Below, in pieces: positions 51,434-59,477 of a DNA stretch of 64,000 bases. The notes beneath the pieces were generated by a model. The model saw only the letters and a program-made list of their open reading frames with translations, was not told the origin of the DNA and did not search any database. The position numbers were made by a program, and so were the translations under genes. Every line of letters starts with the position of its first letter. Position 1 is the first letter of the stretch. Source of the DNA: Egicoccus halophilus. Its GTDB lineage: Bacteria > Actinomycetota > Nitriliruptoria > Nitriliruptorales > Nitriliruptoraceae. Location: positions 1,364,001-1,428,000 of the forward strand of contig NZ_CP036250.1 in NCBI RefSeq assembly GCF_004300825.1, read 5' to 3'.

Positions 51434-51485
51434 GTAGGGCCTCGTGGATGGGTGGCGTAGACACCTCCATCCTCGCGGGCCCTAC
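51434..51485. repeat. Inverted repeat upstream of the transposase remnant
   Basis: GTAGGGCC (51434-51441) is repeated inverted as GGCCCTAC (51478-51485). The outer arm may be part of the element's end, but no matching opposite end exists and the boundary is a guess. Confidence 0.4.
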
Positions 51486-51517
51486 ACCCCTCTCACGGCA
51501 TCCCCGGCAGCGGCCCA

Positions 51518-51620
51518 CCCACGTTCATCTCGAAGGGCCGGCTCGAGCAGGTGGATCACGACGCGTCGGCCGTAGGCGCCGGTGGCGCCGGTGATCAGGA
51601 TGGACATGGGAAAACGTGGG
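51518..51620. repeat. 8-bp inverted repeat bounding an inverted segment
   Basis: CCCACGTT (51518-51525) and AACGTGGG (51613-51620) frame 87 bp. The enclosed DNA encodes MSILITGATGAYGRRVV on the minus strand, while the downstream rest of that protein is on the plus strand. Reading the segment in the opposite orientation joins the two parts in one frame. Confidence 0.8.
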
Positions 51621-52401
51621 GTCCGGCCCGAGGAGATCGTGGCCGGCGGCCGGGACGAGCAGCGGCTCGCGGCCCTGGCCGACCGAGGCGTGCGCACCGC
51701 CCGGATCGACTTCGACGACCCGGCCACGTTCGACGCGGTCCTGCAGGCGGGCGACCGGCTGCTGCTCGTCTCCGCCACGGAGGAAGGCCGACGCATCGCG
51801 CAGCACCACCACGTGATCGAGGCTGCCGTCCGCGCCGGTGTGGAGCTGATGGTCTACACCAGCCTGCTGAACGCCGAGGACAGCCCCGTGTCGCTGGCCG
51901 TGGACCACCGCGTCACCGAGGCGTCGCTCGCCGCGTCCGGACTGCCGACGGTCGTGCTCCGCAACGACTGGTACCTCGAGAACTACACCGGACAGCTGGC
52001 GACGTACCAGCAGACCGGCGCCGTGCTCAGCGCCGCCGGTGACGGCCGCGTCGCCGGTGCCACCCGTGCGGATTCGCGAGGCAGCGGCGGTCGTGCTGAC
52101 CGACGGCGACCACGCCGGCCGGGTGTACGAGCTCGACGGCGAGGCGTTCACCCAGGCCGAGCTCGCCGAGGCGGTCGCCGCGGCGACCGGCCAGGACATC
52201 GCCCACCACGACGTGTCCCTGGCCGACTTCCGGCAGACGATGCTCCAGGCCGGACTGCCGACGCCGTTGGTGGCGATGCTGGTCGGCGCCGAGGCAGCGA
52301 TCGCGGCCGGTGCGCTCGACACCACCTCCACCGACCTCGCCGACCTCCTCGGGCGGCGACCGACGACGCTGCGGGACGCACTGACCGCAACGGCGAGCTG
52401 A
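51526..52401 (+). pseudogene. Broken SDR/NmrA-like NAD(P)-binding oxidoreductase
   Basis: The plus strand from 51615 encodes RGVRPEEIVAGGRDEQRLAALAD, VYTSLLNAED and VVLRNDWYLENYTGQL, typical of NAD(P)-binding NmrA/QOR2-like proteins. The N-terminus with the glycine-rich GATGAYG motif is inverted (51526-51612). A second lesion near 52070-52080 (net loss of two bases near GATTCGCGAGG) shifts the frame, after which EAAAVVLTDGDHAGRVYELDG and later residues continue to a stop at 52401. In the present state only an ATG at 51606 is available, without the cofactor loop. It is non-functional as sequenced. Confidence 0.85.
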
Positions 52402-52508
52402 CCCTCTGGAAGCACGAACGTCGCTGACGGAATCGAGGGCAGGCAGCCCGTCGACAGCATGTCAGCAGCGGCGATCGGGAGTCTCTCCATCAGCAGGAGC
52501 GAAGGCTC

Positions 52509-52554
52509 GAGAAACGACGAAGCCCCGCTGGGACGTCCCAGCGGGGCTTCGTCG
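52509..52554 (-). terminator. Terminator of tRNA-Ala
   Basis: A perfect 20-bp palindrome has arms at 52515-52534 and 52535-52554. In the minus direction it is followed by TTTC. It lies 4 bases beyond the tRNA 3' end. Confidence 0.8.
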
Positions 52555-52558
52555 AGGG

Positions 52559-52632
52559 TGGACCGGATGGGATTTGAACCCACGACCCCCTCCATGCCAT
52601 GGAGGTGCGCTGCCGGACTGCGCTACCGGCCC
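52559..52632 (-). tRNA. tRNA-Ala (anticodon GGC)
   Basis: A full cloverleaf reads on the minus strand. The acceptor arm GGGCCGG pairs with CCGGTCC and contains the G3-U70 pair, the alanine identity element. The anticodon stem CCTCC/GGAGG encloses ATGGCAT, anticodon GGC, with the A32-U38 pair known for bacterial tRNA-Ala(GGC). The T arm has GTTCAAATC. The 3' CCA is not encoded. The next gene, leuS, is divergent. Confidence 0.95.
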
Positions 52633-52765
52633 GTGTTTCGCCTGCCACGCGCTGCGTGCCGTGCGGCGGCGCAATGTACACGGTGGTGGCGGATGGGTCG
52701 AACCGGGCGTCGGGCAGCACCTCGCGGCGGCCTGCGGTCCGACCGGGGGAGGTGCCCCTGGCGGC

Positions 52766-52771
52766 TACGCT
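52766..52771 (+). promoter_or_regulatory. -10 box upstream of leuS
   Basis: TACGCT lies 69 bases before the leuS start. No T-box leader is visible in the gap of about 200 bases after the tRNA. Confidence 0.4.
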
Positions 52772-52840
52772 CCCGCGGACGTCCATGTGGCGTGATGTGG
52801 CGCGGTGCGCACACCGCTGATCGACTGCGAAGGAGTGTCC

Positions 52841-55378
52841 GTGAGCGACGGGCAGGCGACCCCCGCGACCGAGGTCGAGCGTTACGAGCCGCTCGCGTTC
52901 GAGCCCGCCCTGGCGGCGCGCTGGCACGACGAGCGCACCTACTCGCTCCCGCTCGAGGCGAACGCCGATGCGGACGGCTTCTACGCCCTGACGATGTTCC
53001 CGTACCCCAGCGGCGACCTGCACATGGGGCACGCGGAGATCTTCTCGATCCACGACACGTTGGTGCGTCACCTACGCATGCAGGGTCGCAACGTGCTCAA
53101 CCCGATCGGCTGGGACGCGTTCGGTTTGCCGGCCGAGAACGCCGCCCGCAACCGCGGCGCCGACCCGGCGAAGTGGACCTACGACAACATCGCCGAGCAG
53201 CGCGCCACCATCGCCCGCCTCGGCTACTCGTTCGACTGGGACCGGGTGCTGCACACCTGCGACCCGGAGTACTACCGCTGGACCCAGTGGCTGTTCCTGC
53301 AGCTGTTCGACGCCGGCCTCGCCCACCGCCGCGCCGCCGCCGTCAACTGGTGCGAGGGCTGCCAGACCGTGCTCGCCAACGAGCAGGTCGTCGACGGTGC
53401 CTGCGAGCGCTGCGGCACCGTGGTGGTCCGCAAGCCCCTGACCCAGTGGTTCTTCCGCATCACCGACTACGCCGACGAACTGCTCGACGCGCTGCCGTCG
53501 CTCGACTGGCCCGAACGGGTCAAGACCCTGCAGCGCAACTGGATCGGGCGCTCCGAGGGCGCCGAGGTCACCTTCCGTACCGCAGAACCGGACGCCGACG
53601 GGCACGAGGCGGACGCCGACGAGCGGGTCGTGGTCTACACGACCCGTCCCGACACCCTCTACGGCGCGACCTACTTCGTGTTCGCACCCGAGCACCCGCT
53701 CGTCGAGGCCCGCATGGGCGACGACGCCGACTACCGGGCGTTCATGGACGAGGTCTCGCGCAAGTCGGAGATCGAACGACAGGCGGGCTTCGAGGCGACG
53801 GCGTCGGAGAAGGGCGCCGGCCGGGCCAAGCGCGGCCTGCGCCTGAACTTCGACATGCGCAACCCGGCCACGGGCGAGGCGATCCCGGCCTACGCCGCCG
53901 ACTACGTGCTGATGGACTACGGGACCGGCGCGATCATGGCCGTGCCCGCCCACGACCAGCGTGACTTCGACTTCGCCCGGCAGGAGGGCCTCGAGGTCCG
54001 GGTCGTGGTCGCCCCCGACGACGGCACCGCCCTGGACGGTGCCACCATGACCGGGGCGTACGCCGGCGACGGTCACACGGTCAACTCGGCCGACTACGAC
54101 GGGCTCGACTGGCGTGAGACCAAGCGGCGCATCACCGCCGACCTCGAACAGCGTGGTATCGCCAAGGCGACCGTCAACTACCGCCTGCGCGACTGGCTGA
54201 TCTCCCGGCAGCGTTCGTGGGGTGCACCGATCCCGATCCTGCACTGCCCCTCGTGCGGCGAGGTCGCCGTACCGGAGGACCAGCTGCCGGTCCGCCTGCC
54301 CGACGACCTCGACTTCTCGGTCGCCGGCTCGCCGCTGGCGATGCACCCCACCTGGAAGCACGAGGTGGCCTGCCCGCAGTGCGGGTCCGACGACGCCGTC
54401 CGCGACACGGACACGATGGACACGTTCGTCGACTCGTCGTGGTACTTCCTGCGCTACCTCGACCCCCGCAGTGACACGCAGGCCTGGCCCGTCGACGCCG
54501 CCGGCCGGTGGCTGCCGGCCGACCAGTACACCGGTGGTGTCGAGCACGCCGTGCTGCACCTGCTCTACGCCCGGTTCGTGGTCAAGGCCATGCGCGACCG
54601 TGGCCTGGTCGCCGCCGACGAGCCGTTCCAGGCGCTGCTCAGCCAGGGACAGGTCATCCTCGGCGGCGCGGCGATGTCGAAGTCGAAGGGCAACCTCGTC
54701 GTGCCGGGGGAGGTGTACGAGACCTACGGCGCCGACGTCCTGCGTGGCACGATGCTGTTCGCCTCGCCGCCCGAGGACGACATCGACTGGGCCGACGTGT
54801 CACCCGGCGGCATGCACAAGTGGCTCTCGCGCGTGTGGCGCCTGAGCCTCGAACAGATCGCCCGTGAGGAGGCCGGACTGGGCGAGCCCGGCGAGTCCGA
54901 CGCCGTCGCGGCGCTGCGCAAGGCGACCGCCGAGGCCATCGTCGGGGCGAGCGAGGACTACACGGCGCGCAAGTACAACACCGTCATCGCCAAGCTGATG
55001 ACGCTGACCAACGCCGTGCTCGACGCGACGCGCAAGGAAGCCCACGGTCCGGCGGTCCGCGACGCGCTCGAGACGCTGCTGACACTGCTCGCGCCGATCT
55101 GCCCGTTCATCACCGAGGAGCTGTGGCGACGGTTCGGCCACAGCGACTCGGTCCACGAACAGCGGTGGCCGCAGGCCGACACCTCGCTGCTCGTCGAGGA
55201 CGAGGTCACCATCGTCGTGCAGGTCAACGGCAAGCTGCGTGCGCGCGTGAGGGTGGCCGCCGACGCCGACCGGGAGACCACCGAGGCCGCCGCCCGCGCC
55301 GCGGTCGCCGACCAGGTCACCGACGAACCCCGGAAGGTCGTCGTCGTGCCCGGCAGGCTCGTCAACCTCGTCGTCTGA
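52841..55378 (+). CDS. leuS: Leucyl-tRNA synthetase
   Basis: This 845-residue class I synthetase charges tRNA-Leu. It has the HIGH-type motif [11 protein letters not shown] (near residue 50), a zinc-binding-like [22 protein letters not shown], the editing domain with [12 protein letters not shown], and the KMSKS loop [10 protein letters not shown] (near 610). An anticodon-binding region and a C-terminal tail follow. The GTG at 52841 is set by AAGGAG at good spacing, and the frame upstream to 52805 is not needed. A perfect hairpin follows the stop. Confidence 0.97.
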   Translation: MSDGQATPATEVERYEPLAFEPALAARWHDERTYSLPLEANADADGFYALTMFPYPSGDLHMGHAEIFSIHDTLVRHLRMQGRNVLNPIGWDAFGLPAENAARNRGADPAKWTYDNIAEQRATIARLGYSFDWDRVLHTCDPEYYRWTQWLFLQLFDAGLAHRRAAAVNWCEGCQTVLANEQVVDGACERCGTVVVRKPLTQWFFRITDYADELLDALPSLDWPERVKTLQRNWIGRSEGAEVTFRTAEPDADGHEADADERVVVYTTRPDTLYGATYFVFAPEHPLVEARMGDDADYRAFMDEVSRKSEIERQAGFEATASEKGAGRAKRGLRLNFDMRNPATGEAIPAYAADYVLMDYGTGAIMAVPAHDQRDFDFARQEGLEVRVVVAPDDGTALDGATMTGAYAGDGHTVNSADYDGLDWRETKRRITADLEQRGIAKATVNYRLRDWLISRQRSWGAPIPILHCPSCGEVAVPEDQLPVRLPDDLDFSVAGSPLAMHPTWKHEVACPQCGSDDAVRDTDTMDTFVDSSWYFLRYLDPRSDTQAWPVDAAGRWLPADQYTGGVEHAVLHLLYARFVVKAMRDRGLVAADEPFQALLSQGQVILGGAAMSKSKGNLVVPGEVYETYGADVLRGTMLFASPPEDDIDWADVSPGGMHKWLSRVWRLSLEQIAREEAGLGEPGESDAVAALRKATAEAIVGASEDYTARKYNTVIAKLMTLTNAVLDATRKEAHGPAVRDALETLLTLLAPICPFITEELWRRFGHSDSVHEQRWPQADTSLLVEDEVTIVVQVNGKLRARVRVAADADRETTEAAARAAVADQVTDEPRKVVVVPGRLVNLVV

Positions 55379-55389
55379 CCTCCGGCGAT

Positions 55390-55416
55390 CCGGCGCGGCC
55401 ACCGTGGCCGCGCCGG
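55390..55416. terminator. Bidirectional terminator after leuS
   Basis: CCGGCGCGGCCAC (55390-55402) and GTGGCCGCGCCGG (55404-55416) form a 13-bp stem around one base. It lies between convergent genes. Confidence 0.6.
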
Positions 55417-55495
55417 TCCCGGCGAAGGTGTCTGCCGTCGTTCCTGGCGTGGCGCTGCCGACCGCAGCGCCGCAGGACGTGCCTCGGCGTGGCGG

Positions 55496-56452
55496 TCAGG
55501 GAAGTGCCGGGCGGACCTTCTGGGTGAACCAGTCCTGGAACCGCTCGGTGCGCTCGGGACCGACCTGCACCACGGCGACGTGGTCGTAACCGGTCTCGAC
55601 CGCCTGCTGGATCTTCTCGACGAGGGGCGCCGGGTCGTTGCCGGTGACCACCAGTTCCTGGATGGCGTCGTCGTCGACGAGCGCGGCGGTCGCGTCGAAG
55701 CCCGGGATGTTGGGCAGCTCGGACATCACCTTCCAGCCGGTCGCACCGAACGCGAAGTGGTGGGCGTGGTCGAGGGCGGTGTCGACGTCCTCGTCGTAGG
55801 CGACCGGGATCTGCGCGTAGGCGCGCCCGTCCGACTTCTGCGCCTTGAAGCCTCCGACGACGTCGGGGTCGGGCGAGTCGCAGACGATGTCGTCGCCGAA
55901 CTCGACGGCGAGCTCGATCGACTGCGGACCCGAGGCGGCGAGCGCGATGCGCGGTGCCTGTTCGGGAAGGGTGTGCAGCTTGGCGTCCTGCGCGGTGAGG
56001 TGCTCGCCGCGGTAGGTGACCCAACCGCCCTCCCAGAGCTCGCGGATGATCTCGACCGACTCCTCGAACATCTCGTGCCGGACGTCCACGGCCGGCCAGC
56101 CCCGTCCGACGATGTGCTCGGAGAGGTTCTCGCCGGCGCCGAGCCCGAGCGTGAAGCGGTTGTCGGACAGGATCTGCACCGTCGCCGCGGCCTGCGCGAT
56201 GATGGTGGGGTGGTAGCGCAGGAACGGGCAGGTCACGAGCGTCACCAGCTCGAGCCGTTCGGTTGCGGTGGCCACCGCACCCAGTGCGGTCCAGGCGAAG
56301 GGGCTGTCGGTGTGGCGGCTGAGCCACGGGTGGAAGTGGTCGGACATGCCGAGGAAGTCGATCCCACCGGCCTGCTCGGCGGCGACGGCCTGCGCGACCA
56401 TCTCCTTGGGTCCGTTGAGCTCCGAGAAGAGGGTGAAGCCGTACTTCGCCAC
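55496..56452 (-). CDS. F420-dependent LLM-class oxidoreductase (TIGR03557 type)
   Basis: This 318-residue luciferase-like TIM-barrel enzyme uses deazaflavin F420. Typical blocks are visible: YGFTLFSELNGPKEMVAQAVAAEQAG, SDHFHPWLSRHTDSPFAW, TALGAVATATERLELVTLVTCPFLRYHPTIIAQAAATVQILSDNRFTLGLGAGENLSEH and AASGPQSIELAVEFGDDIV. It is related to F420-dependent glucose-6-phosphate dehydrogenase, but the substrate is not determinable. The GTG at 56452 gives the family N-terminus. It is divergent from the hydrolase at 56683. Confidence 0.92.
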   Translation of the reverse strand: MAKYGFTLFSELNGPKEMVAQAVAAEQAGGIDFLGMSDHFHPWLSRHTDSPFAWTALGAVATATERLELVTLVTCPFLRYHPTIIAQAAATVQILSDNRFTLGLGAGENLSEHIVGRGWPAVDVRHEMFEESVEIIRELWEGGWVTYRGEHLTAQDAKLHTLPEQAPRIALAASGPQSIELAVEFGDDIVCDSPDPDVVGGFKAQKSDGRAYAQIPVAYDEDVDTALDHAHHFAFGATGWKVMSELPNIPGFDATAALVDDDAIQELVVTGNDPAPLVEKIQQAVETGYDHVAVVQVGPERTERFQDWFTQKVRPALP

Positions 56453-56639
56453 GGGACGTCCTTCGTGTGGGCCGCGGGAGCGGCGCTGCGGGCGGATCGG
56501 TCCACCGGATCACCGGCGTCACCGCCGGGGTGCCGGGCCCGTCCAGCGGGTCCGGCGGCGGCGTATCGGTCCTGACTATGCGAGCCGGCCCCGGGCGCGG
56601 GATCGCCTCCTTCCGTCCGGTCGGTCGCGGCCGGAGGGG

Positions 56640-56645
56640 TAGTTT
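56640..56645 (+). promoter_or_regulatory. -10 box upstream of the epoxide-hydrolase-like gene
   Basis: TAGTTT lies about 37 bases before the GTG start. Confidence 0.35.
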
Positions 56646-56682
56646 CGGGTCACCACGCACGGCCGGACAGGGAGAAGCCACG

Positions 56683-57570
56683 GTGACCGCACGCTTCGTG
56701 CGCGCCAACGGGCTGCGCTTCGCCTACCGCGAGCAGGGGCCCGCCGACGGCCCCCTGGCACTGTGCCTGCACGGCTTCCCGGACACGCCGGCCACCTTCC
56801 GCCACCTGCTCCCCGCCCTGGCGGATGCCGGGTTCCACGCCGTCGCGCCATGGTCGCGTGGGTACCCGCCGACCGACGTCCCGGCCGACAAGCGCATCGA
56901 CCCCGACACGCTCACCGCCGACGTCAACGCCCTGCACCGCGCGTTCGGCGGCAGTCGCGACGCGGTGCTGGTCGGACACGACTGGGGGGCGATCGCCGCG
57001 ATGCGGGCGGCCGCGGCCGCGCCGGAGCGGTGGCGCCGGTTGGTGACGCTCGCGGTCCCCCCCGAGCGGGTGCTCGCCGGGGTGGCCGGTGACGGTCGCC
57101 AGTTGGCGCGCTCGCGTTACGCGCTGGCGGCCCTGGTACCGGGGGCCGACCACCGCCTCGCCGCCGGCGACGCCGCCGGGTACGTCCGGCTCTGGAAGCG
57201 CTGGTCGCCCGGGTACGAGCCGACCGAGGACGATCTCGCGCCACTGAAGGCCGCGGTGCGCAGCCCGGGCGCGGGACGGGCCATGGTCGCCTACTACCGG
57301 GGGTTCGCGCCGGCGGTGCTGCGCCGCCGGGCGCTCTCGCCGCGGGTGACGCTGCCGCCCCAACCGCATCTCGTGCTGCACGGTCGGCAGGACGGCTGCA
57401 TCGGGGTCGAGTGGGCGGAGCGGGCGGAGGGCCGGCTGCCGCATCCCGCGTCACGGACGGTGATCATCGACGACGCCGGCCACTTCCTGCACCTCGAGCA
57501 GCCCGAGCGGGTCGCACGGTTGACCCTGGGCCATCTGCTGGCCCGCGGGACCGCGGCAGCGGTCGACTGA
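56683..57570 (+). CDS. Epoxide hydrolase-like alpha/beta hydrolase
   Basis: This 295-residue alpha/beta hydrolase has Asp at the nucleophile elbow (VGHDWGA), as in epoxide hydrolases and haloalkane dehalogenases rather than esterases. The oxyanion turn HGFPDTP, the second acidic region in LHGRQDGCIG and the late catalytic His in DDAGHFLHLEQPE are present. The GTG at 56683 has GGGAGAAG upstream. It precedes degV by 87 bases. Substrate unknown. Confidence 0.88.
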   Translation: MTARFVRANGLRFAYREQGPADGPLALCLHGFPDTPATFRHLLPALADAGFHAVAPWSRGYPPTDVPADKRIDPDTLTADVNALHRAFGGSRDAVLVGHDWGAIAAMRAAAAAPERWRRLVTLAVPPERVLAGVAGDGRQLARSRYALAALVPGADHRLAAGDAAGYVRLWKRWSPGYEPTEDDLAPLKAAVRSPGAGRAMVAYYRGFAPAVLRRRALSPRVTLPPQPHLVLHGRQDGCIGVEWAERAEGRLPHPASRTVIIDDAGHFLHLEQPERVARLTLGHLLARGTAAAVD

Positions 57571-57628
57571 GGTCGTGGACGGTGACGTGGCCACCGCCAG
57601 GCCGTCGGGACCGGGCCCGGGTCGGCGT

Positions 57629-57634
57629 TAGGCT
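57629..57634 (+). promoter_or_regulatory. -10 box upstream of degV
   Basis: TAGGCT lies 23 bases before the GTG, with AGGAGAG between them as ribosome site. Confidence 0.45.
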
Positions 57635-57657
57635 GCGGGCGCACAGGAGAGTGCCGG

Positions 57658-58506
57658 GTGGGACAACGCGTCGCGGTGGTGACCGACTCGACCTGTGACC
57701 TGCCGGTCGAGCTCGTCGAGCGGCTCGGGATCCGGGTCGTGCCGCTGTCGGTGGCGTTCGGGGACGAGGTGCTGGTCTCCGGGGTCACGGTCTCCGACGA
57801 GCAGTTCTACACCCGTCTCGCCACCGCCTCACGGCTGCCGACGACCTCGCAGCCGGCACCGGTGTGGTTCGAGGAGGCCTACGCCGACTGCGCCGACGAC
57901 GGCCACGACGCGGTGGTCTCACTGCACGTGTCGTCGTCGTTGTCGGGAACGGTCGAGCTGGCCCGGCAGCGTGCCGCCCGCGCCGGCCTGCCGGTCGAGG
58001 TGGTGGACACCCGTCTCGTCGGCGGGGCGCTCGGGCTGGCGGTGTTGCGTGCCCACGAGGTGGCGGCAGGGGGCGGCAGCGTCGCCCAGGTCGTCGCCGC
58101 GGCCCGGCAGGCCAGTGCGGGCACCTGCAGCCTGTTGGTCGTCGACGACCTGGCCCACCTGAAGCGGGGAGGGCGGTTGACCGGCGCACAGGCAGCCGTG
58201 GGCAACGTCCTGCGGGTCAAGCCGGTGCTCGAGGTCGCCGACGGGCGGGTCGAGGTCCGCGAGCGCACCCGGACCTGGCAGCGGGCGCTGGACCGAGTCG
58301 CCGAACGGCTCGCGCAGCGGACGGCGGGTCGCCCCGTCGACGTGGTGGTCGCCCACGCGGTGGCGCCCGAACGGGCCGCGTCGGTGTGGGAGCGGCTCGA
58401 GGACCGGATCGAGGTGGTCGACCGCCTCGAGACGCTGATGGGCCCGATCGTCGGCACCCACGTCGGACCGGGCGCCGTCGGCGTCGCCGTCGCCCCCCGT
58501 CCGTAG
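57658..58506 (+). CDS. DegV family fatty-acid-binding protein
   Basis: This 282-residue protein has the DegV pattern: VAVVTDSTCDLP, PLSVAFGDEVL, TTSQPAP and AVVSLHVSSSLSGTVE. FakB-type relatives bind fatty acids for phosphorylation. The GTG at 57658 is preceded by AGGAGAG. It commonly precedes the comEA region in actinobacteria. Confidence 0.92.
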   Translation: MGQRVAVVTDSTCDLPVELVERLGIRVVPLSVAFGDEVLVSGVTVSDEQFYTRLATASRLPTTSQPAPVWFEEAYADCADDGHDAVVSLHVSSSLSGTVELARQRAARAGLPVEVVDTRLVGGALGLAVLRAHEVAAGGGSVAQVVAAARQASAGTCSLLVVDDLAHLKRGGRLTGAQAAVGNVLRVKPVLEVADGRVEVRERTRTWQRALDRVAERLAQRTAGRPVDVVVAHAVAPERAASVWERLEDRIEVVDRLETLMGPIVGTHVGPGAVGVAVAPRP

Positions 58507-58526
58507 CGGCAGCGGGCGGCGCACGT

Positions 58527-58582
58527 CGCGGTGTCGGTTCGTCGTCCACAGCGCCCGCGCGGTTCGCGGTGTCGGTTCGTCG
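58527..58582 (+). repeat. 18-bp direct repeat between degV and comEA
   Basis: CGCGGTGTCGGTTCGTCG occurs at 58527-58544 and again at 58565-58582, 38 bases apart, in the 98-base gap before comEA. It could be a regulator site or a chance duplication. Confidence 0.6.
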
Positions 58583-58604
58583 GACGACGGGCAGGCTGCG
58601 TGCC

Positions 58605-59477
58605 ATGGACGACACCTCGACGAGTGACTGGCGGGGGCGGACGCGCGGGTGGTTGCAGGCGACTCCCGCCGAGGCCGCCGGTCTCGTCCTGCTGCTGCTC
58701 GGGGCGGTCGCCGCAACCGGTCTGTTCGTGTGGCAGGCCGCGCAGCGGCCCGAGGGACCCGCGAACGCCGCGGCCGGCCTGCCCGGGGACGCTGCCGATG
58801 GCCTGCCCGGTGAGCCGTCTGCCGGACCGCTGGGCCCGGGCGGTGACGGGCCGACCGGCGCGTCAGCAGGTCTCGCGGGGAACGGGCAGGCGGCGTCCCA
58901 CGACCGGGCCCACCAGGACACGCAGGGTCTCCGGCACGGTGTCGACGCCGATCCCGGTGCGTCGCGACCGGGAGCCGGTGGCGACACGGCCGGCCCGGAG
59001 CCGGCCGAGCTGGTCGTGCACGTCACCGGCGCGGTGCAGACGCCTGGGGTGGTCACCCTGCGCGGCGGTGCCCGTGTCGCGGACGCCGTCCGGGCGGCCG
59101 GCGGGGCGAGCGACGACGCCGCGCTGGAGCACCTCAACCTCGCCCGGGTCCTGCACGACGGTGAGCACGTCCACCTCCCACGACAGGGCGAGGACCCGCC
59201 GCCCGCCACGGTCGCGCCGCCCGGGGAGGCGGGTACGGCACCGCCGCGGTCGGACGGCGCAGGCGAGGGGACGGCCGCGGACGGACGGGTCGACCTCAAC
59301 CACGCCACCGAGGAGCTGCTCCAGAGCCTGCCGGGAATCGGGCCGAGCAAGTCGGCCGCGATCGTGCGTCACCGCGAGGAGCACGGGCCCTTCGCCGTGC
59401 CGGGGGACCTGCGCGACGTGCCCGGCATCGGGGAGAAGACCTTCCAGCAGCTCGCCGACCGCGTCACGGTGTCGTGA
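58605..59477 (+). CDS. comEA: ComEA-like DNA-binding membrane protein
   Basis: This 290-residue protein has one membrane helix (residues about 22-42), a long Gly/Pro/Ala linker, an SLBB domain (LVVHVTGAVQTPGVVTLRGGARVADAVRAAGG) and a C-terminal pair of helix-hairpin-helix motifs (VDLNHATEELLQSLPGIGPSKSAAIV, FAVPGDLRDVPGIGEKTFQQL). ComEA binds incoming DNA outside the membrane. The ATG at 58605 is the first good start. The stop overlaps the comEC GTG. Confidence 0.93.
   Translation: MDDTSTSDWRGRTRGWLQATPAEAAGLVLLLLGAVAATGLFVWQAAQRPEGPANAAAGLPGDAADGLPGEPSAGPLGPGGDGPTGASAGLAGNGQAASHDRAHQDTQGLRHGVDADPGASRPGAGGDTAGPEPAELVVHVTGAVQTPGVVTLRGGARVADAVRAAGGASDDAALEHLNLARVLHDGEHVHLPRQGEDPPPATVAPPGEAGTAPPRSDGAGEGTAADGRVDLNHATEELLQSLPGIGPSKSAAIVRHREEHGPFAVPGDLRDVPGIGEKTFQQLADRVTVS

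Noticed and set aside
52559-52632. Integrative-element attachment site at tRNA-Ala
   Set aside because: No integrase, no repeated tRNA end and no element boundary is seen. The nearby IS remnant is not tRNA-targeted.
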